The notes below the pieces were generated by a model that saw only the letters and a program-made list of their open reading frames with translations, did not search any database and was not told where the DNA came from. DNA of 64,000 nucleotides from SIRX01 sp965214475 (GTDB taxonomy: Bacteria > Actinomycetota > Rubrobacteria > Rubrobacterales > Rubrobacteraceae), in the NCBI GenBank assembly GCA_965214475.1, contig OZ243953.1, positions 1,798,001-1,862,000 on the forward strand. Direction: 5' to 3'. This document shows, piece after piece, positions 1 through 8,122 of the stretch; position 1 is the first letter of the stretch, and each line of letters starts with the position of its first letter. Position numbers and translations under genes: made by a program.

Positions 1-55
1 AGGACCCAACTACCTGGACGCTGGAGTTGGATCTGCGGCCTTCGGTGGAGAGTTT

Positions 56-802
56 TTAGCCTCGCTCGGCGACGCGATTTGAGATCGCCGTGAAGGCAGC
101 AGCCTCCATCGTATCGTCCAAAGGTTCCAGTTCGAAGGTGTCGTCCACCCGGCGGATAGCCTGCAGGATGAGCTGGTCGGTAAGCCGGGGGTTCTTGGGC
201 AGGAGAGAGCCGTGGAGGTAGGTACCGTAAGTGTTGAGTCGGCGGGCTCCCTCACCATCGTCTTTGCCGTTGTTACCGTGGCCGGCGACGATTTTTCCTA
301 GAGGTTTCGCATCACCCAGGTAGGTGCGGCCGCCGTGGTTCTCGAAGCCTACGACCTCGCGGGTAGAGCCGTCTTCCAACGGTACTCGGACGAGCACATT
401 TCCGATGAGCCGCGCCTCGTCCTGCCCACCAGGTTCCGTGTGGAGGTCGAAGATGCCCACGCCGGGGAGTTTCTCACCCTCCAGCGTCTCGTAGTAGTGA
501 CCCATAAGCTGATATCCGCCACACACCCCGAGCACGACGCCCTCATCGTCCACGATGTGCCGCAGGTCCGCACCCTTCGAACCGGAGAGATCTTCGGCTA
601 GAAGCGATTGCTCCCGGTCCTGACCGCCACCAAAGAGGAAGATGTCGCAACCGGTCGGACTCACCCGCTCATCAAGCCCAACATCCACGACCTCTACTTC
701 TATGCCGCGCCATTCGCAACGTTTTTTTATGGAGATCACGTTTCCCCGGTCACCGTAGAGGTTCATCATATCCGCATACAGATGGTGGATAGTTAGCTTC
801 AT
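56..802 (-). CDS. gatD: Lipid II isoglutaminyl synthase, glutaminase subunit GatD
   Basis: Class I glutamine amidotransferase of 248 residues. With MurT it amidates the alpha-carboxyl of D-glutamate in the lipid II stem peptide to D-isoglutamine, in the cytoplasm. The nucleophile is Cys94 in the VLGVCGGYQ elbow, and His196 in GTYLHGSLL fits the catalytic histidine, as in CobB/CobQ-type amidotransferases. Length matches the family. The start codon sits directly against the murT stop codon, so the pair is co-transcribed and probably translationally coupled, as in other Gram-positives. Function is assigned from motif plus partner and is firm. Confidence 0.93.
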   Translation of the reverse strand: MKLTIHHLYADMMNLYGDRGNVISIKKRCEWRGIEVEVVDVGLDERVSPTGCDIFLFGGGQDREQSLLAEDLSGSKGADLRHIVDDEGVVLGVCGGYQLMGHYYETLEGEKLPGVGIFDLHTEPGGQDEARLIGNVLVRVPLEDGSTREVVGFENHGGRTYLGDAKPLGKIVAGHGNNGKDDGEGARRLNTYGTYLHGSLLPKNPRLTDQLILQAIRRVDDTFELEPLDDTMEAAAFTAISNRVAERG

Positions 803-2269
803 CTAGTCCTCCCAGAAAGGATGTGTGTGCCCCAGGTCGCTCAAGGTCTTGCGGATTTCTAACATAGCCGTGTAGGTCGGCAGCACGTAGAGCGTCTCTC
901 CGGGCGGAGTTTTTTCCAGCGCCTTCTTTATGGCGTCTTCGCGGGCGGGGATCACGTCGCCTACCGGCAGGTCAGCGTATTTTAGACGCACGGCCATGTC
1001 ATCCGCCCGGAGGCCACTGACCATGAACGGCCGGATCTCGCTGGCGTGGCCCGAGTCGCGGGCGTCGGCGAGCATCTCAAAGTCCACGTCCCACAGCCAA
1101 GAGACATCCCTTCCGTCGGCGTGGTTGTCGTTTATGGCTATGAGGACGTTCTTCGCCTCGCCGCCGGTGACGAAGGTGCGTAGGATCTCATTAAACCCCA
1201 CCGGGTTCTTTATGAGGAGAAGAAAGGCCTCCTTCTCCCCCGCCTGTACCCGCTCCACACGCCCAAACGCACCGCCAAACTCCTTCAGGCCGAGCACCAC
1301 GGCATCTGGCACAACCCCCCCCTCCAGCGCGACCGTCGCCGCCGCCAAAGCGTTGTATACGTTGTATAGCCCCGGCAACTTTATCTCTACCTCTAGTTCA
1401 ACGTCAGGTGCTTTCAGGAGGAAACTGCATCCCCGCGCCCCGTTCAAGCGCACCCGGCTCGCCCGGTACTCCGGATCCGGGCGTACAAAGGGGCAGTGCG
1501 GACAGTCGTAGAGACCAACGTGACCCATGTATATGACGTCGTAGTCTAAAGCCGTGCCGCAGATCGGGCAGTCCTTCGAGTCCGCGATGTGCTGCAACCT
1601 GCCGGTGTCGAGCGCGGGCTCGTCTACTCCATAATAGACCGGGTTCGCGGCGGATCCTCCGAGGCTCGCGACTAGCGGGTCGTCGGCGTTTAGCACCACC
1701 GCCCCGTCTCGCGGCAAGTCCTTGAACGCGGAGGCGATAACTTTCCCCGTGTAAGCCAGTTCTCCGTACCGGTCGAGTTGATCCCTGAACAAGTTGAGGA
1801 CTGCAAGTATCTTCAACCGGGCTTCGGCGGCGACTCCCGGCACATTTGCCTCGTCCACCTCGAAAAGTCCTATCTCAGAGCGCGGCCTACCGGCCAGGTT
1901 CGAGTCCAAGACTAGAGACGCAGTCACGCCGGTAATGAGGTTCGCGCCCGTGGAGTTGTTTACGGCACTGACACCGGCAGTCCGGAGTATGCCGTCCACC
2001 ATCCGGGTCGTGGTCGTCTTGCCATTCGTACCCGTGACCGCCACCGAGCCCCGCGGGAGCCAACGCGAAATACTGCCGAGAACTTGTGGGGCCACCCTAC
2101 GCGCCACCACCCCCGGTACTGTAGACCCCCCACCTTTTCCTAACGCCCGACTCGCCATCCGCGACGCCCGGGCCGCCAGTACCGCTACCGAAACGCGGGC
2201 GCTCTCGAAGGTTGCTCTCACCACTAGGATTATACCGTCGAGGAAAGCCGTTTTGCCGTAGAGACCCAC
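803..2269 (-). CDS. murT: Lipid II isoglutaminyl synthase, Mur ligase subunit MurT
   Basis: Mur-ligase family protein of 488 residues that activates the D-Glu carboxylate of lipid II with ATP while GatD supplies ammonia. The ATP-binding P-loop TGTNGKTTTT lies at about residues 79-88. A four-cysteine zinc ribbon (Cys234, Cys237, Cys256, Cys259) interrupts the central domain, which is a MurT hallmark absent from MurC-F. The first 40 residues are extra and partly hydrophobic, as in other MurT proteins. It is the first gene of the murT-gatD operon. The AT-rich stretch upstream (about 2320-2420) is the likely promoter region, shared divergently with the NlpC/P60 gene. Confidence 0.93.
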   Translation of the reverse strand: MGLYGKTAFLDGIILVVRATFESARVSVAVLAARASRMASRALGKGGGSTVPGVVARRVAPQVLGSISRWLPRGSVAVTGTNGKTTTTRMVDGILRTAGVSAVNNSTGANLITGVTASLVLDSNLAGRPRSEIGLFEVDEANVPGVAAEARLKILAVLNLFRDQLDRYGELAYTGKVIASAFKDLPRDGAVVLNADDPLVASLGGSAANPVYYGVDEPALDTGRLQHIADSKDCPICGTALDYDVIYMGHVGLYDCPHCPFVRPDPEYRASRVRLNGARGCSFLLKAPDVELEVEIKLPGLYNVYNALAAATVALEGGVVPDAVVLGLKEFGGAFGRVERVQAGEKEAFLLLIKNPVGFNEILRTFVTGGEAKNVLIAINDNHADGRDVSWLWDVDFEMLADARDSGHASEIRPFMVSGLRADDMAVRLKYADLPVGDVIPAREDAIKKALEKTPPGETLYVLPTYTAMLEIRKTLSDLGHTHPFWED

Positions 2270-2560
2270 TATTTCTCTCTACGCAACAAACACCTTCCAA
2301 AAACGTCCTGGCATCGGCATACATATTACCATGATATTAAAATTTGTTAAAAATACGCGGTTTCAGATAAATAAGTGTAACTCCGAGTTTTTCCTATTTT
2401 TAAAGGGAGTCTGGGATATCCGACATCATTAAAACGGCATATCAGATGTTACGCTGGCATTGCGAAGGTGTTTCGTAGCGGTTAATCTCCTCGCCTTGTT
2501 GGAGGGGGGATCTTCTAGAGAGATCCCATGCAAGTTGCAAACTGACAGAACAGGAGATTT
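2270..2560. promoter_or_regulatory. Divergent intergenic region with structured leader before the NlpC/P60 gene
   Basis: About 290 bases separate murT (minus) from the NlpC/P60 gene (plus). The murT side is AT-rich (about 2320-2420) and suits a promoter. The plus-strand leader can fold: GGGATCT at 2507-2513 pairs perfectly with AGATCCC at 2521-2527, and CTCC near 2488 can pair with GGAG at 2501. Cell-wall hydrolase genes of actinobacteria often carry a c-di-AMP (ydaO) riboswitch, but I could not match its conserved segments here, so only a structured 5' leader is claimed. Confidence 0.4.
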
Positions 2561-3004
2561 ATGACTGTACCTGTAAAAGTGAAATCCATGCTGACTCTGA
2601 TGGCGGCGCTGGTCGCGTTGACGGCCATGATGTTCGTGTTCCAGGCCAAGCCTGCCCAGGCCAGCGAGGCGGTTGTCTCTGAGGCCCGGAGTTGGATGGG
2701 CACCGCTTATCGTTACCCCGGCATGTCTTACGGTGTGGACTGCACGGAGTTCACGGGGGCCGTTTTCGCGGAATTTGGAATGTCTCTGCCTGACTATCCT
2801 AGCGTGCAGTATGGTTACGGCGTGCCCTCGGATGCGGGCGCCGGCGACCTGGTGTTCTACAGCGAAGATGGATACAGCATAACCCACGTAGGTATCGCCA
2901 CGGGCTACGGAACGATAATCCACTCTTCCAGCTACTTCGGTACCGTTACTGAGAGCGACATGTACACCATTCCAGGCTATGTTGGATCCAAGGACGTCTA
3001 CTAA
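2561..3004 (+). CDS. Secreted NlpC/P60-family cell-wall hydrolase
   Basis: Protein of 147 residues with a Sec signal peptide (positive N-terminus, hydrophobic residues 10-28, cleavage near AKPAQAS at 29-35) followed directly by a minimal NlpC/P60 domain. The nucleophile is Cys61 in YGVDCTEFTG, and His109 in ITHVGIA is the catalytic histidine; His121 in TIIHSSS follows. Such enzymes cut D-gamma-glutamyl-meso-diaminopimelate bonds in peptidoglycan stem peptides. No LysM, SH3 or other wall-binding domain is present, so it is about as small as an active member can be. It is monocistronic with its own terminator. The ATG is preceded by an AGGAG ribosome site. Confidence 0.88.
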   Translation: MTVPVKVKSMLTLMAALVALTAMMFVFQAKPAQASEAVVSEARSWMGTAYRYPGMSYGVDCTEFTGAVFAEFGMSLPDYPSVQYGYGVPSDAGAGDLVFYSEDGYSITHVGIATGYGTIIHSSSYFGTVTESDMYTIPGYVGSKDVY

Positions 3005-3027
3005 GAAAACTTCACCGTAACTCTAGA

Positions 3028-3059
3028 GCCTCTCTGCGCCCTCCGCAGGGAGGCTTTTT
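3028..3059 (+). terminator. Intrinsic terminator after the NlpC/P60 gene
   Basis: An 11-bp stem (GCCTCTCTGCG with CGCAGGGAGGC, one G-U pair) and a five-base loop are followed by TTTTT, 24 bases after the stop codon. This is a textbook rho-independent terminator. Confidence 0.9.
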
Positions 3060-3115
3060 CGTGCGCGTTGCCACAGGACCGCAAAGCTTTCTGGTTTGAG
3101 CTTGCGTTCTTTCGC

Positions 3116-3892
3116 TTACAGGAAAGGGATTACTTCCTTATTTTGGTAGACGATAAAAATTCCCATGAAAATCAAGAACCCAGCAAATGCCTTCTTCAGC
3201 ATCTCCTGCGGAACAAAACGTGCCAGGTAGGCTCCCGCGAAGCTGCCGGCTATCGCAACGGTGCTAAAGAGTGCCAGGAATGTCCACTGTAACTCTACCT
3301 GTCCCACGTAACCCAAAACTCCAGAGACGCCTTTCATGGAGATCACCAAAAGCGACGTACCTACTGCGGTCTTCATCGGCATCCTGCCTATGAGGACCAG
3401 TGCGGGGACGATCAAGAATCCGCCCCCTACCCCGACTAACCCGGTGAGCACCCCTACCGCGAGTCCCTCAGCCACGATCAAACCGTAAGCCTTGACCCCG
3501 GAGGGTGTTCCATTCCCTCCGCTCCCCCCGTCTACGGGATCCTTATCCCGAAACATAAAGAAAGCGGCTACCAGCATAACCCCGCCGAACAACAAGAGCT
3601 GGGCGGCTCCGGAAAAGAAGACGGCGAGCCGCGCCCCCAGGTAAGTCCCGGCAACAGCGACCGCTCCGAAAGGCAATGCTACACGAAGGTTCACGTTGCC
3701 CGCCCGCCAGTGTCCTACGGCCCCGGTGAGGCTAGTCAAACCCACCACCGCAAGGCTAGAGGCTATGGCTTCCTTGGCGCCGAAATCCAGCACGTAAACG
3801 AAGATGGGCACCGCGAGTATCGAGCCCCCTCCACCGAGCAAGCCGAGCGAAACCCCGATCAGGGCGGCGAGCAATAGACCTAAAGTAGTCAC
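3116..3892 (-). CDS. TauE/SafE (YfcA-type) sulfite/organosulfur anion exporter
   Basis: Polytopic membrane protein of 258 residues with about eight hydrophobic helices. It has the two glycine-rich half-repeats typical of TauE/SafE: GLLGGGGSILAVPIFVY near residue 20 and GLVGVGGGFLIVPALVL near residue 150. The family moves sulfite, sulfoacetate and related anions. It starts with GTG and is the last gene of the minus-strand sulfur operon that begins at the ArsR gene near 6295. In known persulfide-response operons (bigR type) a TauE-like exporter removes sulfite made by persulfide oxidation; the same job is inferred here. Confidence 0.85.
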   Translation of the reverse strand: MTTLGLLLAALIGVSLGLLGGGGSILAVPIFVYVLDFGAKEAIASSLAVVGLTSLTGAVGHWRAGNVNLRVALPFGAVAVAGTYLGARLAVFFSGAAQLLLFGGVMLVAAFFMFRDKDPVDGGSGGNGTPSGVKAYGLIVAEGLAVGVLTGLVGVGGGFLIVPALVLIGRMPMKTAVGTSLLVISMKGVSGVLGYVGQVELQWTFLALFSTVAIAGSFAGAYLARFVPQEMLKKAFAGFLIFMGIFIVYQNKEVIPFL

Positions 3893-3926
3893 ACCAACCT
3901 CGACCTCTCCAGCTTACAGCCGCTGC

Positions 3927-4208
3927 TCATCTTTCCTGTACCAGCTCTATGCCCTCCCCGGCCAGACCAGGGGTAACGACGTCGGCCGTGTGCTCGATAT
4001 TCTCCAAACCGGACTTCTTGAGAAGCGAAGCGGCTATAGCGCCCCGAATGCCACCGGAGCAGGCGACAGCGATCGGCTTTCCGGCGCTGCAAACTTCTTC
4101 CGGCACTCCGTCACGCAGGCTATGGTAGGGAGCGTGGATCGAGCCTTCCACGCGTCCCGCCTCCCACTCGGCCTCTTGCCGTTCATTAGACGCTTTCCGA
4201 AAGAACAT
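3927..4208 (-). pseudogene. Rhodanese-domain remnant
   Basis: An open frame of 93 codons carrying the C-terminal two thirds of a rhodanese fold: EAEWEAGRVEGSIHAPYHSL, then the active-site loop VACSGGIRGAIAASLL with its cysteine. The first strand and the usual DVRE motif are absent. An in-frame TGA lies four codons before the ATG, and no rhodanese-like coding is visible upstream. The sequence resembles the C-terminal rhodanese domain of metallo-beta-lactamase/rhodanese (persulfide dioxygenase) fusions, so this is probably the surviving tail of such a gene. A functional short rhodanese cannot be excluded. Confidence 0.6.
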
Positions 4209-4267
4209 ACTCTCTCACTTTCTGAATTCTTAGTTACCGGTTGACCTGCCCAAGCGAAGTTTGATCG

Positions 4268-4702
4268 TCAGAAGGTCCACTTGTAGATTGCCATTCCGAC
4301 GACCATCGCCGCGAAGAACACGAACACCGGCATAATCCCCGTGATAAGCGCTGGAACGAGCGCCGTCACCGCCGGACCGGGGCAGAACCCCGACAGACCC
4401 CAGCCAATTCCGAACAACACTGATCCTCCGAGTAGCGGGGCGTCTACCTCTTTTTTGGTCGGAAGCTCGAACTCTACCGCCAGTACCGGACCTTGACGCT
4501 TGAAGACCATGTGGAAAGCGGGAACGGCTATCAGCAGCGCCCCGCCCATAACGACCGCCAGGGTCGGGTCCCAGTCACCCGTGACGTCCAGGAAGCCGAT
4601 GACCTTTGCGGGGTTCGCCATTCCCGAAACAGCGAGGCCCAAACCGAAGAGCGCACCAGATAGAAGGGCTACTATCATCCTCAGCATACCGAGCTCCCTC
4701 AT
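4268..4702 (-). CDS. YeeE/YedE family membrane protein, C-terminal half (DUF6691 type)
   Basis: Membrane protein of 144 residues with four hydrophobic helices and the conserved cysteine motif LSGFCPGPA (Cys107). It corresponds to the second half of full-length YeeE/TsuA thiosulfate transporters, where conserved cysteines relay the substrate through the membrane. It overlaps the preceding first-half gene by four bases (ATGA), so the two halves are made together and should assemble into one transporter. The split arrangement is known in sulfur operons with BigR-like regulators. Confidence 0.85.
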   Translation of the reverse strand: MRELGMLRMIVALLSGALFGLGLAVSGMANPAKVIGFLDVTGDWDPTLAVVMGGALLIAVPAFHMVFKRQGPVLAVEFELPTKKEVDAPLLGGSVLFGIGWGLSGFCPGPAVTALVPALITGIMPVFVFFAAMVVGMAIYKWTF

Positions 4703-5118
4703 AGCACCTGGCTCATGACGAAGACGGTTGCGATCGCCGAGCCCATGAACATAGCGGTAGCGACGATGGACCGCCTCGAAAAACGCGCAATGCCGCTAAC
4801 CCCGTGACCGCTGGTACATCCGGAACCCAGACGGGCGCCGAACCCGACTAGAAGTCCCGCAACCACCATAACCGGCAATGAGGCTTCGACCTCGACCGTA
4901 AACACCTCGCCCGTCGCCAGCACGTAGACGAAAGCTCCAAGCAAGAGCCCCGCAACAAAGAGCACGCGCCAGCCGACCTCCGAACCTTTCCGGGCCAACA
5001 ACCCACCGACGATGCCGCTGATCCCCGCGATGCGGCCGTTCAACAACATCAGTAGCGCAGTGGATATGCCTATGAGCATCCCGCCCAATAGTCCGCTAAC
5101 CGGAGTGAAGTCTTCCAC
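4699..5118 (-). CDS. YeeE/YedE family membrane protein, N-terminal half
   Basis: Membrane protein of 139 residues with about four hydrophobic helices and the motif GSGCTSGHGVSGI (Cys101), the first-half signature of YeeE/YedE thiosulfate or sulfane-sulfur carriers. It uses a GTG start preceded by a GGAG-containing ribosome site. It is coupled by a four-base overlap to the downstream half and sits between DUF302 and the second half in the sulfur operon. Confidence 0.85.
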   Translation of the reverse strand: MEDFTPVSGLLGGMLIGISTALLMLLNGRIAGISGIVGGLLARKGSEVGWRVLFVAGLLLGAFVYVLATGEVFTVEVEASLPVMVVAGLLVGFGARLGSGCTSGHGVSGIARFSRRSIVATAMFMGSAIATVFVMSQVL

Positions 5119-5171
5119 CCTTTTCTCTCCCTAACTCCTCGATATTCAGGTTTACAAGATTTCGGTAAAAG

Positions 5172-5573
5172 CTAATCTCCTGCGACCTCTTCAACGACGC
5201 GGGTGAGGTCTGCTCGGACCTGCTCCGCGATCGGGCCAAGTTTCTCGTTGCCGACCACGGAGAGCATTGTCCCTGGTTCCACCGCCGCCACACGGGTACG
5301 CCCTTCCTTCTCGTAAACGACTACGTTGCAGGGCAGGAGCGCCCCCAGGTCCGGCTCTGCCTCAAGTCCCTCATTCGCGAGCGGCGGGTTGCAGGCACCC
5401 AGAATCAAGTACGGCTCGCGCTCTATACCGAGCTTCTCCTCAAGCTTCGCCTTGACATCTATCTCGCTCAAGATTCCGTATCCGGCTTCCTGTAGAAGCC
5501 CGCGGACTTCCTCTACCGCCTTTCCGAAAGATAGTTCGGTAACTCTGGCGATCACATAGTTTCTCTTCTCCAT
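5172..5573 (-). CDS. DUF302 domain protein
   Basis: Protein of 133 residues made almost entirely of a DUF302 domain, a small alpha/beta fold. The typical core is visible: FGKAVEEVRGLLQEAGYGIL near residues 16-35, GACNPPLA near 60, and LLPCNVVVYE near 80. No enzymatic activity is established for the family, which often sits beside sulfur and redox membrane proteins, as here. A strong AAAGGAGG ribosome site precedes the ATG. Cys61 and Cys82 could take part in thiol chemistry, but that is speculation. Confidence 0.85.
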   Translation of the reverse strand: MEKRNYVIARVTELSFGKAVEEVRGLLQEAGYGILSEIDVKAKLEEKLGIEREPYLILGACNPPLANEGLEAEPDLGALLPCNVVVYEKEGRTRVAAVEPGTMLSVVGNEKLGPIAEQVRADLTRVVEEVAGD

Positions 5574-5607
5574 TGTTGCCTCCTTTATTCGCTTAAAATT
5601 CTGAAAA

Positions 5608-5844
5608 CTAACGGCTTTGAATTTGCCGGATGAGCCAAATGATAAGCACGAAGATCAGGCCCAGAACGAGCGCCCAAAACACGAGTCCAAATAGCATGCC
5701 GAGCATGCCACCGCCCATCATCGAGACCCCCATCATAGAGCCCATACCTCCCATCGCACCGCCACCGGAAAGGGTTCCCACCAAGAGCAAAACGGTCAGC
5801 GCACCGATCAATATTCCCACAACGAGCTTGAGGTTCTCGCCCAT
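5608..5844 (-). CDS. Small Gly/Met-rich membrane protein
   Basis: Protein of 78 residues with a first membrane helix (about residues 5-25), a methionine/glycine-rich loop (GGAMGGMGSMMGVSMMGGGM) and a second helix (about 47-70). The start is placed at 5844 rather than the in-frame ATG at 5859, because GGAGG lies seven bases before the second ATG. It lies between the ArsR gene and DUF302. The methionine cluster could bind a soft metal, or the protein could be a scaffold for the sulfur transporter; neither is shown. Confidence 0.7.
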   Translation of the reverse strand: MGENLKLVVGILIGALTVLLLVGTLSGGGAMGGMGSMMGVSMMGGGMLGMLFGLVFWALVLGLIFVLIIWLIRQIQSR

Positions 5845-5883
5845 ACTTCTTGCCTCCATTAAGTTATTTACTACTTTATAACT

Positions 5884-5900
5884 ATATAACGATATATAAG
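5884..5900. promoter_or_regulatory. Candidate ArsR operator 1
   Basis: The decamer ATAACGATAT at 5886-5895 lies in an AT-rich island just upstream of the small membrane protein gene and recurs upstream of the ArsR gene at 6366-6375. ArsR repressors bind short AT-rich inverted repeats, so an operator is a fair guess. Confidence 0.4.
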
Positions 5901-5944
5901 TGTATCAAGCACCCGAGGTCACGTGGCTCTCTAGTAAGGTTGGC

Positions 5945-6295
5945 TTAACCTCGAGGGGTCGCGTTGAACTCGTTGAGTTCGGCTACAAGCCGGTCGTGGA
6001 TCGAGCCGCACACCAACTCACAAAGCTCGAAGATCGACTCGTCGACTATCCGGTAGTAGGAGCTGGTACCCTGCTTTCTACGACCGAGGATACCGTCGTC
6101 AAGCAGTACGGACAGGTGCTTGGAGACGTTTGCCTGGACCCCTCCTGTCTCCTGTACGAGCTCCGAAACGGTTTTCTCGCCGTCCATGAGAGCGTAGATC
6201 AAACGCAGCCTCATCAGCTCCGAAAGAGCTTTGAAACGCTCGGATACTTTCTCCAGGGCAGCACCGGACAACTTGCGTTTTGGGAATCCTGACAT
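5945..6295 (-). CDS. ArsR-family winged-helix repressor of the sulfur operon
   Basis: Protein of 116 residues with an ArsR/SmtB winged helix: recognition region GGVQANVSKHLSVLLDDGIL at about 51-70 and wing RRKQGTSSYYRI at about 72-83. Two cysteines, Cys92 and Cys96 (CELVC), lie in the C-terminal helix. This is a CxxxC pair, unlike the spaced cysteine pair of the persulfide sensors BigR/SqrR, so the ligand could be a reactive sulfur species or a metal. A GAGGAAGA ribosome site precedes the ATG. Position at the head of a TauE/YeeE/rhodanese gene set favours sulfur sensing and autoregulation. Confidence 0.85.
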   Translation of the reverse strand: MSGFPKRKLSGAALEKVSERFKALSELMRLRLIYALMDGEKTVSELVQETGGVQANVSKHLSVLLDDGILGRRKQGTSSYYRIVDESIFELCELVCGSIHDRLVAELNEFNATPRG

Positions 6296-6340
6296 TCTTC
6301 CTCAGCCTCCGCTTTATCCTATCTCAGTTCGAATATACTA

Positions 6341-6379
6341 GATAATATCATCGTTACACCATTAAATAACGATATTATC
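6341..6379. promoter_or_regulatory. Candidate ArsR operator 2 (imperfect inverted repeat)
   Basis: GATAATATCATCGTTA at 6341-6356 faces TAACGATATTATC at 6367-6379; the arms are inverted copies apart from a three-base insertion. It lies about 45 bases upstream of the ArsR start and contains the same ATAACGATAT word as the site at 5886. The rest of 6380-6602 is the spacer to the vanW 3' end, in which I see nothing else. Confidence 0.5.
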
Positions 6380-6602
6380 ATTTACAACGTCTTATAGATG
6401 CCGACGGCTGCCGAAGTGCTCTGGAAGAATGAATCTCTATTGTCCCCGATGTCGTGCCCGCAGCGGCTCTCGCTTTTCTCGGGGGGCACGCTTGCTAGTC
6501 TACCTCGTTCGCCAACCCTTCCCCGATAAGATCTTCTTGTCGCTCGGGATATCAAGCCCGGGCTCTAAACATCTGAGGCGGTGCTGTTTACGGGACTTCG
6601 CC

Positions 6603-7490
6603 CTACCAGCCACCGACACGCACCTCGTTGTAGCCTTCGTCACCGACGGACTCGGGGGGCGGGAAACTGTACAGGTCTTCGTGCAAAAGGCCATCGTAGG
6701 TGACTTCCCCGTCCTGCGTTACCTTTTTGTAGGTTGCCCACTTTATCCCCCGCTGCAGATCCTCGAAGATTTTTTCGGAGCGCATCTCGACCTCTGTGCC
6801 GTTCGGCTGGCCCCAGATCTCGGCCACCAGAAAGCCATCCTTCGTTACGTACTCCCGAATCTCGATGTCTGAGTCCGTGGTGTTACGGAGCTTCATGTCG
6901 AGCTCTTCGGTGCCGTTGTAACCGAACCACACTGTGGCGTCGAAGCCGGGCCGGATGTACGACAACACCGTGTAGTGTGCATTTCGCTCTACTATCTCCA
7001 ACCCAGCGTATTGGGCGGCCATGTAGACCGTCGACGTGACCTGACACAAGCCGCCGCCATCCGCTACGGTCTCCCCGCCGTCGGCGAACACCTTCGCGCT
7101 CTTGTATTCGAGGCCCTCTACCTGATCGTTCATGGAAAACACCTCGCCTGGCGCGAGTACCGTCCCGTCTACTGCCTGCGCCGACAGTCTGAGGTTGTAC
7201 TTGCGGGCCGGGTTGTCACTGTAGCGGTAGTCCGTACGGAACTCGCCGATCTTCACTCTATCAAGCACCTTCGGCTGTTCGGCATTCTTATACTGAGTCT
7301 GTTCGGCGACCGTGTTCTCCAGGCCTCTCGTCCCGGTGCTGTTAGACTTCTCGTTCGCCCGGGCGACGAGGCCCAAGCCTCCAAGCCCCGCCACGCCGAG
7401 CGCGGCTCCCGACCACACGGCGGTTTTGAGAAATTTCCGCCGAGACACGGCTCTGGAATATGCGTTCTGAGGCCTGTTTGTTCTCTCCAT
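6603..7490 (-). CDS. Exported VanW family protein with Tat-like signal
   Basis: Protein of 295 residues. The N-terminus holds a twin-arginine-like signal (SRRKFLKTAVWSGAALGVAGLGG, residues about 17-40). Residues about 85-215 form a VanW domain with its typical motifs APGEVFSMNDQV, GGGLCQVTSTVYMAA, NAHYTVLSYIRPGFDATVW and an end near AEIWG. VanW is an accessory protein of unknown chemistry found in vancomycin-resistance loci and many Gram-positive envelope proteins. The twin arginines suggest export folded or with a cofactor. It stands alone. Confidence 0.85.
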   Translation of the reverse strand: MERTNRPQNAYSRAVSRRKFLKTAVWSGAALGVAGLGGLGLVARANEKSNSTGTRGLENTVAEQTQYKNAEQPKVLDRVKIGEFRTDYRYSDNPARKYNLRLSAQAVDGTVLAPGEVFSMNDQVEGLEYKSAKVFADGGETVADGGGLCQVTSTVYMAAQYAGLEIVERNAHYTVLSYIRPGFDATVWFGYNGTEELDMKLRNTTDSDIEIREYVTKDGFLVAEIWGQPNGTEVEMRSEKIFEDLQRGIKWATYKKVTQDGEVTYDGLLHEDLYSFPPPESVGDEGYNEVRVGGW

Positions 7491-7683
7491 TCTAAATTCC
7501 TCCCTGATAGATTTCCGTCATGATCCGGTAACTCCCTGTCTCATAGGGGTTGTCGCGCCCGGGACTCGTCCCCTCACTAACGCGGCACCGCTCGAAGTTC
7601 ACATGCCCAAGTTAGATCCGCTTCCGACGAACAACCCGGTCGGGGCTAAAGAGAACGCCGCCGTGGCAAGCGGGAAAGGAGAC

Positions 7684-8019
7684 TCAGATTCGGAACACTT
7701 GGAGCAGTGGTGCCAGAGGAATTACAAGAGGAGCCGAAGTATCGTGCGGTACGACTTGCGAGGAACCCCTTCCGACATCCAGCGGCGAAGGCGAACTTTT
7801 GGTATCCGGCAAGGGCGGCCGAACTTTTCCGGGACCCACCGAAAACAGTACAGTCACCGTCGCTGCACACAATCCCAGGCCGGTCTTTGCCAACGAATCG
7901 TTAGCGGGCGGCGCTTCGTGTTTCACTGTGTACAGAGTCCCGCCAAATATGGCAAACACCATCCACACTACGACAAGCAGTGGAAGGGTTTTGGGTGCAA
8001 TGTCTCTCATTGTTTGCAC
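7684..8019 (-). CDS. Hypothetical small membrane protein
   Basis: Open frame of 111 codons. The N-terminal part has a good membrane helix (residues about 11-30) and a second apolar stretch (LCAATVTVLFSVGPG, about 50-64); the remainder is proline-rich and charged. No family is recognised. The opposite strand is also open over much of this stretch, so the call rests on the hydrophobic pattern only. The true gene may be shorter. Confidence 0.4.
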   Translation of the reverse strand: MQTMRDIAPKTLPLLVVVWMVFAIFGGTLYTVKHEAPPANDSLAKTGLGLCAATVTVLFSVGPGKVRPPLPDTKSSPSPLDVGRGSSQVVPHDTSAPLVIPLAPLLQVFRI

Positions 8020-8122
8020 GGTCTAATGATATTACATCAAGCAGCGAGCTTCTAACCACTGAAAGCCAGATGCTCGGAACGCACTGCGCACCATACCTCA
8101 AGGCGAAAAGAAACTACAGTCG

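Noticed and set aside
1..55. Possible gene fragment at the left window edge
   Set aside because: Only 55 bases precede the gatD stop codon; no frame can be judged.
2430..2560. c-di-AMP (ydaO/yuaA) riboswitch before the NlpC/P60 gene
   Set aside because: Genomic context is typical for it, but I could not match its conserved segments. A covariance-model search would settle it.
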